Origin: Mangrovibacterium marinum
Lineage (GTDB): Bacteria; Bacteroidota; Bacteroidia; Bacteroidales; Prolixibacteraceae
Length of the DNA: 64,000 nucleotides
Reading direction: 5' to 3'
Assembly (NCBI RefSeq): GCF_003046625.1
Contig: NZ_QAAD01000001.1
Location: 310,001 to 374,000, forward strand
Positions 9,571-18,106 of the stretch are shown here, piece by piece (positions within the stretch are counted from its first letter, which is position 1; each line of letters starts with the position of its first letter). The notes beneath the pieces are model-generated. The model searched no databases. It was given only the letters and a program-made list of their open reading frames with translations, and was not told the origin of the DNA. A program made the translations under genes and the position numbers.

Positions 9571-10728
9571 ATGAAACAGATCCTTATCCTATTTACACTG
9601 CTGCTTGCGCTAGGCAGTCAGGCACAAAACAAGATGCTGAAAGGTCGCATTGTCGACCAGGCCACGCAGGCGGGAATTGCTTACACCAACATTGGCGTTG
9701 AAGGGACATTTTACGGAACAGCCAGCGATGCCGACGGCTTTTTCGAGCTGAAAGTTCCGGCTGAGTTTCAAACTCAAACGCTCTTTATATCGGCGGTGGG
9801 CTACCAAAATCAAAGCCTGCGGGTAGCCGACTTGCTGCTGAAAGATTTTGCCCGCATTGCCCTGGTTGAGCAAACTTACGATATTGAAGGGATTGACGTG
9901 GCTGCCCAATCGCGTGTGCTGTACCGCATAATTCGCACGGCGGCCGAACGGGTGCCTCAAAATTACCACAGCTCCCCGGTGGGGATGACCTTTCACTACC
10001 TGGGCAAGACCATGCTCGACGACTCGACGGCCCACATCCGCGAAGCCATTGTTGATGTAACCGATGCCAAGGGCTACAGCCAGCCGGGGGTGAAGGATGC
10101 TTACGACAGCCGCAACTACCGTTTCACCCAGGTGAATAAAAACTTCGACTCGTACTCGTTTGGCGCGGACAATGCGGGCTTCGACGAGCTGCTGGAGCAA
10201 GACCTGGCGCGCCTGTCGAACACCGTGTTCAGCGAAAAGCTGCTAAACGACTACGACCTGTATTTGGATGGCATCAGCGCTTATCAGGGCGACTCGGTGT
10301 GGATAATTTCGTACAAGCCAACCAAGATTGACCTGGCACACACGGGCGACTATTACGCCACCAAGATGGAAGGGAAACTGTATATTCTGAAAAGCAATTA
10401 TGCCCTGGTGCGCAGCGAGTGTGTGCTGGAAGCCAGCCGCAACAACGCGCAAAACCGCAGCCTGCTTAGCCAAAACAAGGATCAACAGCAGGTTCGCTAC
10501 CACCTGACCACCTTGTACCAACGCTATGGCGGCAAATACCTGGTGAGCTACCTCGACCAGGATAAGCGCTTTACCAACGCAGCCGGTCAGGAAATCAAGC
10601 TGTCGCGCAAGGCAGCCCTGCTCGATTTTGAGCCTTCGCCCCAACTGCTGACCGAGCGGCAGTATTTCGAAAATACCGACTATAACCAGCAATTCTGGAA
10701 CAGTTTCCACTCGAAAAAAAAATTATAA
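9571..10728 (+). CDS. Secreted protein with carboxypeptidase-regulatory-like domain
   Basis: A 385-residue protein with a signal peptide (residues 1-19, ending SQA). Residues 24-95 form a carboxypeptidase D regulatory-like beta-sandwich (GRIVDQATQAGIAYTNIGVE, then DADGFFEL and SAVGYQ). The rest is an uncharacterised domain common in secreted Bacteroidota proteins. The sandwich is the domain found at the N-terminus of SusC-like receptors, but no TonB plug or barrel follows, so this is not a transporter. Its role is unknown; envelope location is inferred. Confidence 0.85.
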   Translation: MKQILILFTLLLALGSQAQNKMLKGRIVDQATQAGIAYTNIGVEGTFYGTASDADGFFELKVPAEFQTQTLFISAVGYQNQSLRVADLLLKDFARIALVEQTYDIEGIDVAAQSRVLYRIIRTAAERVPQNYHSSPVGMTFHYLGKTMLDDSTAHIREAIVDVTDAKGYSQPGVKDAYDSRNYRFTQVNKNFDSYSFGADNAGFDELLEQDLARLSNTVFSEKLLNDYDLYLDGISAYQGDSVWIISYKPTKIDLAHTGDYYATKMEGKLYILKSNYALVRSECVLEASRNNAQNRSLLSQNKDQQQVRYHLTTLYQRYGGKYLVSYLDQDKRFTNAAGQEIKLSRKAALLDFEPSPQLLTERQYFENTDYNQQFWNSFHSKKKL

Positions 10729-10738
10729 GCTTGCCCCA

Positions 10739-10769
10739 CTGACCGGGTGGCTAAGAGTCACCCGGTCAG
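10739..10769 (+). terminator. Strong hairpin after the 9571-10728 gene
   Basis: CTGACCGGGTG pairs perfectly with CACCCGGTCAG across a 9-nt loop, starting 10 bp after the stop codon. The tract that follows is T-poor, so this may be an inefficient terminator or an mRNA 3'-end stabiliser. Confidence 0.65.
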
Positions 10770-10877
10770 GAATTAGAATCTTATTGGTTTTGTAAAACAG
10801 TAAATGAAAAACATTTACATCCTACCAAATAAAGTATAAATCTGTCAAGCTATTTTAGGAAAAGACACCTGAAACGC

Positions 10878-11196
10878 CCGGTTGCCCTGTCCCCGAGGCA
10901 GGTGGGCCCCTCCCCTGAGCCGTTTGACCCCTCCCCTAGCAGTTTGAAGCCTTCCCCGAGCAATCTGAACCATTCCCTGAGCAATTTGACCGTCCCCTGA
11001 GCAGTTTGACCGGCTTCACGAGCATGGTTGACCGTCCCCTGAGCAATCTGAAGCCGTCCCCGAGCAGTTTCACCCATCCCCTGAGCAGTTTGACCCGTCC
11101 CCAAGCAACCTGAAGCCTTCCCTGAGTAGTTTGACCCTCCCCTGAGCAGTTTGACCCCTCCCTGAGCAGTTTGAGCAGCCCCTGAGCAGTTTGCGA
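10878..11196. repeat. Degenerate tandem array, period about 20-21 bp, about 15 units
   Basis: Units follow the pattern CCGTCCCCTGAGCAGTTTGA with substitutions and 1-bp length changes. The core CCTGAGCAGTTTGA recurs unchanged several times at the right end. Because units vary in length, frames through it shift and no protein is implied. The array fills most of the gap between the 9571-10728 gene and a truncated ATPase gene. Confidence 0.85.
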
Positions 11197-11255
11197 GCCT
11201 TCGTTATTGAATACTCCCGTAATATATTTACTTTTTACAATATCTATTTTTCCTT

Positions 11256-11531
11256 ATGCAAAGAAGTAAGCTCAGGCGAACGAACATCAACTTAAGTGGA
11301 TATAAGTCGATCAATGAAGAAGGGCAAGATATTCCGATTGGCGATATAACCATTTTACTGGGAGCAAACGGGTCCGGGAAAAGTAACCTTATTTCATTCT
11401 TCCAGCTGTTGAATTACATGACTACCGGAGCCCTTCAAAAATATATTGGTCAAAGTGGGTATGCCGACTCCTTCTTATATTTTGACTCGAAGAAAACGAA
11501 CCGAAAAGTTCCTGCAATCCCGGAGGGATGA
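11256..11531 (+). pseudogene. Truncated AAA-type ATPase (N-terminal fragment)
   Basis: The 91-residue frame contains a clear Walker A motif, GANGSGKSN, at residues 37-45, after SGYKSI, the typical start of SMC-like or RecF-like AAA_21 ATPases found in OLD/RloA-type proteins. Such proteins are normally 350-450 residues and need Walker B and signature motifs, which are absent. Homology ends near residue 81. From about base 11499 the DNA is a copy of the dispersed intergenic repeat, so the last residues come from the repeat. The gene was therefore interrupted or deleted at the repeat boundary, and its downstream part is not present before hcp. Confidence 0.8.
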
Positions 11532-11724
11532 CATTTGGGTAGCTTTGGCATCTCCGCGGGGGAAATTCCGTCCCATACGGGACGGGAGAATCTTCTTATT
11601 GACATACATGCTTCGGATCTGCTGTTGTCGTTGTTTTCAAAAGTTGTCGGGTTGTCGTTCCACCTCTAATCAAAACCTATTATTGACCTTGAGCCTTAGC
11701 AGCTCTGCGTGGTAGACTTTCACC
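11499..11724. repeat. Dispersed intergenic repeat, copy between the ATPase fragment and hcp
   Basis: The order of blocks matches 57270-57490: ACCGAAAAG(C/T)TCC, AATCCCGGAGGGATG, TTTGGGTAGC, the palindromic CGTCCCATACGGGACGGGAG, then GTTGTCGGGTTGTCGTTCCAC, TCTAATCAAAACC and finally GACTTTCACC. On the minus strand it begins GGTGAAAGTC directly after the T-tract of the hcp terminator. Short frames inside it are spurious. Confidence 0.85.
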
Positions 11725-11753
11725 AAAAAAAGGGGCATCCTCACGGACACCCC
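11725..11753 (-). terminator. Rho-independent terminator of hcp
   Basis: On the minus strand GGGGTGTCC pairs with GGATGCCCC (two G-U pairs) around a 4-nt loop and is followed by seven T. The next bases are GGTGAAAGTC, the start of the dispersed repeat. Confidence 0.85.
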
Positions 11754-11803
11754 ATTGCTTGTTATAAACGAATCAACTTGATAGCGTATTATGAACTTCC
11801 GGC

Positions 11804-13456
11804 TTAGGCTTCCTCGAGGAATAATTTCAAATCCTCGTCGACGGTTGTGATACCGGCAATGCCGAAGTTTTCGACCAGTACGCTGGCCACATTGGGCGAC
11901 AGGAAGGCCGGCAGTGTTGGGCCGAGGTGAATGTTTTTCACACCCAGCGAAAGCAGCGCGAGCAGCACGATAACCGCTTTTTGTTCGTACCAGGCAATGT
12001 TGTAGGCGATTGGCAGGTCGTTCACATCGTCCAGGCCGAAGATTTCTTTCAGCTTCAGCGCAACCACCGCCAGCGAGTACGAGTCGTTACATTGTCCGGC
12101 ATCGATTACGCGAGGGATGCCGCCGATATCGCCCAACGGCAATTTGTTGTAACGGTATTTGGCACATCCGGCCGTCAGAATCACAGTGTCTTTGGGCAGT
12201 TTGGCGGCGAACTCTTCGTAGTAGTCGCGGCTCATCATGCGGCCGTCGCAACCAGCCATCACAAAAAACTTGCGGATGGCGCCCGACTTCACAGCCTCAA
12301 CAATGGGTTCGGCCAGGGCAAACACCTGGTTGTGTGCAAATCCGCCAACGATTTCACCTTCTTCAATCTGCGTAGGAGCCGCACATTTCTTCGCGTGTTC
12401 GATGATTGCCGAGAAGTCCTTCATCTCGCCTTCCTTACGATCGGGAATATGAATGGCTCCGGCCAAACCGCTGGCTCCGGTGGTATAGATACGATCTTTG
12501 TAAGTTGCCTTTTCCATTGGCGGAACAATACAGTTGGTGGTAAAAAGAATGGGGCCGTTGAACGACTCGAACTCTTCCTTTTGTTTCCACCAGGCGTTTC
12601 CGTAGTTGCCCACCAGCTGTTCGTATTTCTTAAATTCCGGGTAGTAGTTGGCCGGCAACATTTCGCTGTGGGTGTACACATCAACACCGGTTCCTTCGGT
12701 TTGCTTCAGCAGGTCTTCCATGTCGCGCAGGTCGTGTCCCGAGATCAGGATTGCCGGCTTGTTGCGCACGCCAATGTTTACATTGCTCACTTCGGGGTTA
12801 CCGTAAGCTGAAGTGTTTGCGGCATCGAGCAGCGCCATCACATCAACCCCGAATTTACCCGTTTCCAGGGTCAGGCCAACCAACTCGTCAACCGACAAAT
12901 CTTGTGTTGTTTTGGCCAGAGCCTCCATCATAAAGTCGAAGATCTCCTGTTTCTCGTGTTTCAGATTGTAGGCATGCTCGGCATAAGCAGCCAGGCCTTT
13001 CAGTCCGTAAATGATCAACTCTTTCAGCGAGCGAACATCTTCGTTGGCTTCGCTCAATACGCCCACTTCCTGCGCTTTGGCTTCAAATTCGTCGCCGGTA
13101 ACAGCGGTCCAGTGGATGGAATCGTGCTGACCGAGCGGCAAGCCTGCAGCCACCACTTTAGCCTTCAACTCGTCGCGGAATTTCAATGTTTTCTTAATAC
13201 GGATCACAAAGGCCGTGTGATCGAAATTGGCATTGGTGATGGTGCTGAACAAGCCATCGAACACCACTTTGTTCGCTGCCGGATCGGCCTGACCAACCGA
13301 CTTCAGTTGGGTATTTAAAATGGATACACCTTTTAGAACGAATAACAAGGTGTCCTGCAAGTTTGCTACATCGCTGCTTTTTCCGCAAACCCCTTTAATG
13401 GTACAGCCAATTCCTTTGGCTGCTTCCTGACACTGAAAACAAAACATATTCTCCAT
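11804..13456 (-). CDS. hcp: Hydroxylamine reductase / hybrid cluster protein (class I)
   Basis: A 550-residue iron-sulfur protein that reduces hydroxylamine and, as shown for other Hcp proteins, nitric oxide. The N-terminal cluster cysteines are Cys6, Cys9, Cys18 and Cys24 (CX2CX8CX5C), the spacing of class I enzymes from anaerobes. Hybrid-cluster ligands occur later in SGHD, TTNC, TAGCAKY and GQCNDSY. It lies 140 bp downstream of an iron-sulfur protein gene on the same strand, with a REP-like element between them. Both are probably controlled by the divergent Crp/Fnr regulator. Confidence 0.97.
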   Translation of the reverse strand: MENMFCFQCQEAAKGIGCTIKGVCGKSSDVANLQDTLLFVLKGVSILNTQLKSVGQADPAANKVVFDGLFSTITNANFDHTAFVIRIKKTLKFRDELKAKVVAAGLPLGQHDSIHWTAVTGDEFEAKAQEVGVLSEANEDVRSLKELIIYGLKGLAAYAEHAYNLKHEKQEIFDFMMEALAKTTQDLSVDELVGLTLETGKFGVDVMALLDAANTSAYGNPEVSNVNIGVRNKPAILISGHDLRDMEDLLKQTEGTGVDVYTHSEMLPANYYPEFKKYEQLVGNYGNAWWKQKEEFESFNGPILFTTNCIVPPMEKATYKDRIYTTGASGLAGAIHIPDRKEGEMKDFSAIIEHAKKCAAPTQIEEGEIVGGFAHNQVFALAEPIVEAVKSGAIRKFFVMAGCDGRMMSRDYYEEFAAKLPKDTVILTAGCAKYRYNKLPLGDIGGIPRVIDAGQCNDSYSLAVVALKLKEIFGLDDVNDLPIAYNIAWYEQKAVIVLLALLSLGVKNIHLGPTLPAFLSPNVASVLVENFGIAGITTVDEDLKLFLEEA

Positions 13457-13554
13457 AACACTTCTTTTTTAGTTTACATTTTTTTACCTCAACACCGCAG
13501 AAAAGCAACATTGCATGGCATTCCGAACTGGTTTCGGAACCTGATGTGCTTCCT

Positions 13555-13590
13555 TCGAGAGATCCTGAAACGAGTTCAGGATGACGGACC
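13555..13590. repeat. REP-like element between the iron-sulfur gene and hcp
   Basis: AGATCCTGAAACGAGTTCAGGATGACG contains the inverted repeat TCCTGAA/TTCAGGA around ACGAG. It matches, in reverse, the imperfect copy at 8586-8612. It starts within 10 bp of the stop codon of the upstream gene and may shape the mRNA between the two cistrons. Confidence 0.6.
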
Positions 13591-13596
13591 GTTGGC

Positions 13597-14481
13597 TCAC
13601 ACCCAGTCTTCCGAGACAATTTCGCCCCGAATGCCGATCACGATTTCCTTCACCGGCACTTTGCGGCTGGCTCTTTCGGTTGCCATTTGCACCAGCTGTC
13701 CCAGTCCGCCGCAGCAAGGCACTTCCATCATAGCTACCGTGATGGTATTTACTTTCGACTCGTCAATCAGTCGGATTAATTTTTCCAGGTAGATCGATTT
13801 CCCGTCATCCAGCTTGGGACAGGCAATCACCAGTTTTTTACCTTTAATAAAGCTGCCGTGGAAATCGCCATGCGCAAAGGCAGTGCAGTCGGCAGCAACC
13901 AACAGGTCGGCACCGTTAAAATAGCTGGCTGCGGGGTTAATCAGGTGCATCTGCACCGGCCACTGCTGCAGTTGGCTTTGGCCGCCCGAGGCCGTTTGAG
14001 GCGCCATCATGAAGGCTGGTTTGTCGAAGCTCACCGGTGCCGATCCCGGACAGCCACCACCACAACCGCCGCTTTGCGCTTGTCCCTCGGGTTGGCTGTT
14101 ATGCACCGCAGCCAGGATAGCCGGAACATCCAGCTCCAGCTCATTTTGATGCGCCCGCAGGTAGCCCACTGCTTCCTTCAGAAAACCTGTTTCGTTGTGA
14201 TCTTTCAGGTGCTTCAGGTGAGCAATCACCGTATTGGCCCCCTTGGCAACCATTTGCTGAATGACCACCGTTTCGTCGTACTCATCGGCTTCCCGCTTTT
14301 CAATTTCGAGCGCTCCCTCGGGGCAATGGCCTAAACAAGCGCCCAAACCATCGCACATCAACTCACTGATAAGGCGGGCTTTGCCGTCGATAATTTGCAA
14401 TGCTCCTTCGTGACAGTTGGGAATACACAAACCGCAACCGTTACACAAATCCTCGTCTATTTTAACTATTTCCCGTATCAT
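13597..14481 (-). CDS. 4Fe-4S binding protein, probable Hcp partner
   Basis: A 294-residue protein. Residues 1-55 form a two-cluster ferredoxin domain: Cys13, Cys16, Cys19 and Cys23 (CX2CX2CX3C), then a second set around CDGLGACLGHCP. A Cys/Gly-rich segment, GGCGGGCPG, follows mid-protein, and the C-terminal domain has further conserved cysteines (AADC, IACP, PCCGG). Genes of this type often sit beside hcp in anaerobes. Electron delivery to Hcp is inferred from that context. It is the first gene of the probable operon and is divergent from the Crp/Fnr regulator. Confidence 0.88.
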   Translation of the reverse strand: MIREIVKIDEDLCNGCGLCIPNCHEGALQIIDGKARLISELMCDGLGACLGHCPEGALEIEKREADEYDETVVIQQMVAKGANTVIAHLKHLKDHNETGFLKEAVGYLRAHQNELELDVPAILAAVHNSQPEGQAQSGGCGGGCPGSAPVSFDKPAFMMAPQTASGGQSQLQQWPVQMHLINPAASYFNGADLLVAADCTAFAHGDFHGSFIKGKKLVIACPKLDDGKSIYLEKLIRLIDESKVNTITVAMMEVPCCGGLGQLVQMATERASRKVPVKEIVIGIRGEIVSEDWV

Positions 14482-14553
14482 TGTTTTTTATTTTTATTCG
14501 TCGCCAATACACGTTTTGAAATCAATTCAATGCTTTCCGATCGATTTACACAA

Positions 14554-14561
14554 CAAAAGTA
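14554..14561 (-). promoter_or_regulatory. Probable minus-7 box for the iron-sulfur/hcp operon
   Basis: The minus strand reads TACTTTTG, an exact TAnnTTTG match. It predicts a start near 14548. No minus-33 TTTG sits at the normal distance, as expected for an activator-dependent promoter. The palindrome at 14582-14599 would be centred about 42-43 bp upstream of that start. Confidence 0.55.
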
Positions 14562-14581
14562 AAGGCGGCCTGTTTGAAAAA

Positions 14582-14599
14582 TTGTATCCAATGTTACAA
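14582..14599. promoter_or_regulatory. Crp/Fnr-type operator, TTGTATC-N4-GTTACAA
   Basis: The 18-bp near-perfect palindrome TTGTATCCAATGTTACAA (one mismatch between half-sites) lies in the divergent gap, 13 bp before the regulator ATG. Its shape is that of Crp/Fnr-family sites. Its position suits activation of the minus-strand hcp operon and autorepression of the plus-strand regulator gene. Confidence 0.75.
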
Positions 14600-14612
14600 A
14601 AGCCGAATTTCT

Positions 14613-15287
14613 ATGCTAAATTTCGAATTACTAGCCCAATCGCCGGTATTTAGAGGACTCCAGGCCGGGCAACTGGAGCAGATCATGGAGGACATTCACT
14701 TTCAGGTTCGCCGTTACCAAAAAGCTGAGCAAATTGTGGATGCCGGTGCTCCCTGTCTGGATTTGATTATTGTGCTGTCGGGCAGTGTGAAAGGAGAAAT
14801 GGCCGACTACACCGGTAAGACCATCAAGATTGAAGATATTGAAGCGCCCCGCCCGCTGGCTTCGGCCTTCTTGTTTGGGCAAAACAACCGCTTCCCGGTG
14901 AATGTGATTGCCAACGAAGAGGTGAGCCTGCTGTATATTTCGCGCCCCGAGTTCCTGAAAATTTTGCAAAAAGATCAGCGCATACTGACCAACTATCTGA
15001 ATTCGATCTCGTCGCGGGCGCAGTTCCTGTCGGCACGCATTAAGTTTTTATCGTTTAAAACCATCCGCCAGAAAATTGCCCACTACTTGCTCGAGCTGGC
15101 CGGCGACCGGCTGGCCGTGGTCGAATTGCCGCTGTCGCAGGCTCAGCTCGCCGAATTTTTCGCCGTAACACGCCCCTCGCTGGCCCGCGCCCTGGGCGAA
15201 ATGGCCGACGAAAAACTGATTGAAGTGCGACGCCGCACCATCCGCATTGTGGACAAGCAGAAAATGAATGCTTTGCTGCAAAACTAG
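14613..15287 (+). CDS. Crp/Fnr family transcriptional regulator (HcpR-like)
   Basis: A 224-residue regulator with an N-terminal cyclic-nucleotide-binding-like beta-barrel (residues about 10-125), a long dimer helix, and a C-terminal winged helix-turn-helix (LSQAQLAEFFAVTRPSLARA). It lacks the N-terminal cysteine cluster of oxygen-sensing Fnr. The ATG at 14613 is chosen because the upstream TTG at 14574 would place the operator inside the gene. In other anaerobes, HcpR regulators of this family respond to nitric oxide and control hcp. Divergence from the hcp operon and the shared palindrome support that role here. Confidence 0.9.
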   Translation: MLNFELLAQSPVFRGLQAGQLEQIMEDIHFQVRRYQKAEQIVDAGAPCLDLIIVLSGSVKGEMADYTGKTIKIEDIEAPRPLASAFLFGQNNRFPVNVIANEEVSLLYISRPEFLKILQKDQRILTNYLNSISSRAQFLSARIKFLSFKTIRQKIAHYLLELAGDRLAVVELPLSQAQLAEFFAVTRPSLARALGEMADEKLIEVRRRTIRIVDKQKMNALLQN

Positions 15288-15357
15288 CCATCGGCAACAG
15301 CGGGGCCTCGACATCCGCAAACTGAAAGCCCAACTCTGAACAGAACAACTCATTACG

Positions 15358-16128
15358 ATGAAAGCAATACGCACAAACAACAAGTTATTATATCAATTCG
15401 ATTCGTTTTCGCCGGCCGAAACGCTGCACTTTACCACCACCAAAGCCGGATGGAGTGGCTCGGGCAACAGCCGGTTTACGGCCAATCCGGAATCGGATCA
15501 CGACCAATATCGATGCGAACTGGCTGCAAGTTTGTCCCTGAAAAAGGAGCAACTTGTCTTTCCGCAGCAAACCCACAGCGACCATCTGAAGGTGGTCACG
15601 GAACCGGCCAATGGCAACGAAATAGCGGACACCGATGCGTTAATCACCAATATACCCGGCTTGTGCATTTGTGTGCAGACAGCCGATTGTGTTCCCATTT
15701 TAATTTACGACCCCGTGAATAAGGTGGCGGCTGCCATTCATGCCGGCTGGCGGGGAACTGTCGCACACATTGCCCGGAAAACCCTGCAAATCATGGGTGA
15801 GCGTTTTCAGTGTAAACCCGAAAATATGCTCGCCGGAATCGGCCCTTCCATCTCGGCTGCGCACTACCAGGTAGGCCCCGAAGTTGTGGAAGCCGTCAGG
15901 AGCAGCTTTTCACGACACGATGAGCTGCTGAGCCCGGAAAACAAGGCAGGCAAGGCTCATCTGGATCTCTGGAAAACCAACCAACTGCTTTTGGAAGATT
16001 GCGGCATCCCTGCTTCACAAATCGAGCTGATGAGTTTGTGCAGCTTTCATCATTCGGCCAACTTCTATTCGGCCCGCCGCGATGGTGCTGCCACCGGTCG
16101 CATGGCTACTGGCATCATGATCTTATAG
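15358..16128 (+). CDS. pgeF: PgeF/YfiH family protein (laccase-domain, peptidoglycan editing factor)
   Basis: A 256-residue protein with the conserved zinc-binding motifs of the family: QQTHSD (His), ADCVPI (Cys) and HAGWRG (His), followed by GPSISAAHYQVG. Members are described as multicopper-oxidase-like or purine nucleoside phosphorylase-type enzymes, and in E. coli as a factor that prevents faulty UDP-MurNAc peptides. A late SARRDGAATGRMA segment is also typical. The length is normal. It lies 70 bp after the Crp/Fnr gene on the same strand and may be co-transcribed. Confidence 0.92.
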   Translation: MKAIRTNNKLLYQFDSFSPAETLHFTTTKAGWSGSGNSRFTANPESDHDQYRCELAASLSLKKEQLVFPQQTHSDHLKVVTEPANGNEIADTDALITNIPGLCICVQTADCVPILIYDPVNKVAAAIHAGWRGTVAHIARKTLQIMGERFQCKPENMLAGIGPSISAAHYQVGPEVVEAVRSSFSRHDELLSPENKAGKAHLDLWKTNQLLLEDCGIPASQIELMSLCSFHHSANFYSARRDGAATGRMATGIMIL

Positions 16129-16223
16129 TCTTCAACATATCTTGATATTTATCAATCTAATTTGATTGATCCAAATGAAGAACTTTACTATTTTGACTGC
16201 AAATCATTAAACCCAATCAAACT

Positions 16224-17501
16224 ATGAAAAATCTATTCACAAAAATTTCACTCGGCATCGTTGCGTGCTGTTTCTCCGTGCTGCCCAGCCAGGCCACCGA
16301 TGGCTATTTTGGCGTTGGCTACGGAACCATTAATAAGGGGCTGGCGGGTGCCGGTGTTGCCTACTACCAGGGATCGTTAATCAACGGGAACCCGGCGGGC
16401 ATTGCTTTTCTGGGCAAACGTTATGAAGGCTCGATCGAGTTTTTCAACCCCAACCGGAAGTTTACCGTTACCGGAAACCCATCGGGAGCACAAGGTTCTT
16501 TCCCCTTGACGCCGGGAACCGTAGAAAGCGACAGCAAGCTATTTCTGATGCCAACCCTGGGTGCCAACTGGGTGCTGGGCGATCAATCGAGCCTGGCCGT
16601 GACCATATTCGGCAACGGCGGAATGAATACCGACTACCCCACCGATGTTTTTTACGACCCGAGCTCGGAAACCACAGGCGTTAATCTGGCCCAGTTATTT
16701 GGCAATGTAACTTACGCCTTCAAGATTGCCGATGTACACAGCGTGGGTATCAGCGGGGTGTTTGCCTACCAGTATTTCAAGGCCAAGGGGCTGAGCTCTT
16801 TTGCGGGTTTTTCGTCCGATGGCACAAACCTGTCCAATAAGGGGACAGCCAGCAGCACGGGTGTGGGCTTTAAAGTTGGCTATATGGGCAAGATCCTTCC
16901 CAATGTTAGCATTGGTGCGATGTTTCAAAGCCGTATTTACATGAGTGAGTTCGACGAATATGCCGGTCTGTTTGCCGAGCAGGGCGATTTTGACATTCCT
17001 GCCAGCTGGAGTGCCGGTATCGCGTGGGATGTGACCGATGCCTTTACCGTGATGGCCGATGTAAAGCAAATTTTCTACAGCGACATCCGCGCGATTGGCA
17101 ACAGCATGATGCCCGCCTTATACAACGCCATGATGGGAGAATCGAACTACACGATGGGCATGAACGCAGGCCCCGGCTTTGGCTGGGAAGACATTACAAT
17201 TGTAAAACTGGGGGTATCCTGCTCTGCTGTTGAAAACTGGATATTCCGCGCCGGCTACTCCATTGGTGAAAATCCGGTTCCCAAGTCGGAAGTTCTATTC
17301 AACATCCTGGCTCCCGGGGTGGTCACCAATCAGCTGGGTCTTGGCTTCAGCCGTAACTTAGACGACAAAGGCAAGCAGCTGCATATTTCGGTCAATTATG
17401 CACTGAACAACGATATAACCGGGGCCAACCCGCTGGATCCTGCTCAAAATATTAAGCTGGAAATGAATCAACTGGAAGTTGAATTTGGCTTTTCATTTTA
17501 A
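16224..17501 (+). CDS. FadL/OmpP1-type outer membrane transport protein
   Basis: A 425-residue protein with a signal peptide (residues 1-24, ending SQA) and a beta-barrel pattern throughout, ending in the C-terminal aromatic FSF expected for BamA-dependent insertion. The N-terminal TDGYFGVGYGTINKGLAGAG, then GNPAGIAFL, match FadL family porins that carry long-chain fatty acids or aromatic hydrocarbons across the outer membrane. The substrate here is not known. A strong terminator follows at 17523, and a dispersed repeat starts right after its T-tract. Confidence 0.88.
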   Translation: MKNLFTKISLGIVACCFSVLPSQATDGYFGVGYGTINKGLAGAGVAYYQGSLINGNPAGIAFLGKRYEGSIEFFNPNRKFTVTGNPSGAQGSFPLTPGTVESDSKLFLMPTLGANWVLGDQSSLAVTIFGNGGMNTDYPTDVFYDPSSETTGVNLAQLFGNVTYAFKIADVHSVGISGVFAYQYFKAKGLSSFAGFSSDGTNLSNKGTASSTGVGFKVGYMGKILPNVSIGAMFQSRIYMSEFDEYAGLFAEQGDFDIPASWSAGIAWDVTDAFTVMADVKQIFYSDIRAIGNSMMPALYNAMMGESNYTMGMNAGPGFGWEDITIVKLGVSCSAVENWIFRAGYSIGENPVPKSEVLFNILAPGVVTNQLGLGFSRNLDDKGKQLHISVNYALNNDITGANPLDPAQNIKLEMNQLEVEFGFSF

Positions 17502-17522
17502 CCAGACGCGGGAAACAAGGAT

Positions 17523-17550
17523 AAGCTCTGCCACCAGGCAGGGCTTTTTT
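17523..17550 (+). terminator. Rho-independent terminator of the FadL-like gene
   Basis: AAGCTCTGCC pairs with GGCAGGGCTT around ACCA and is followed by six T. The next bases, CGTGGAAGTC, are the start of a dispersed repeat. Confidence 0.88.
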
Positions 17551-18090
17551 CGTGGAAGTCCCTTCGGGTGATGTCCTGCCTTCGGGTGATGCGGTTGGAA
17601 ACCGCATCGGGGATGCGTTGAATTGCGATTCAGCTCGAAGCTGGAGCCACGACTCACTCTTTAGCAGACCTGTTGGTGGCCTTAGCCCAAGCCGGACTGT
17701 TTTTCTTTTCTACTTTTGCTCAATTCGGAGCTTTTGTCCTACCGGACGGGTTTTACTCTTTGCCTCTTAAGAAACATCACTCTGTTTCTTTTCTTTATAG
17801 CATTTTCGAATGTGAACACTTGAAGCAAAGAGTAAACAGAAAGTTCAAGGCTTATTTTTATCTTCAGGTGTCAACTCCTGAAAGCTAAGTTCAACCGGGT
17901 GATCTCCTTCTGTCGGCGGAGCTTCCCGGCTTCACTAAGCTTCCAGTTCGCCTCTCACCATCGATAAAAAGTAGGCCGGTCCCGCTCCGAGCGAGCTTCC
18001 GTCTTCTCCTAAATGCCTTGTGCTATCTTCCACCACTTTCATCCCTGTTGCAGATTCCTTCGGCATCGTTCGTGTCTTTTGTGAAAGTCG
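17551..18090. repeat. Dispersed modular repeat between FadL-like gene and trkH
   Basis: Starts CGTGGAAGTCCCTTCGGGTGATG after the terminator and ends with TTTTGTGAAAGTC at 18077-18089, 17 bp from the trkH stop, so the same motif bounds both sides. Internal modules include CCGCATCGGGGATG, TCCTACCGGACGGGTTTT, a hairpin-forming AAGAAACATC(A)CTCTGTTTCTT near 17770-17790, and CTCTCACCATCGATAAAAAG, then TAGGCCGGTCCCGCTCC. The same modules recur in the same order at 47.5-48.0 and 50.0-50.5 kb. It lies between convergent genes and holds no gene of its own. Confidence 0.88.
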
Positions 18091-18106
18091 ATGATCAGCA
18101 AACGCA

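Noticed and set aside
11446-11715. Small gene after the ATPase fragment
   Set aside because: All of it lies in the repeat copy and matches non-coding sequence at 57.3-57.5 kb.
17523-17550. The terminators as a conserved part of the repeat
   Set aside because: The five stems beside the repeats have unrelated sequences and fit the genes they follow; only the T-tract is common.
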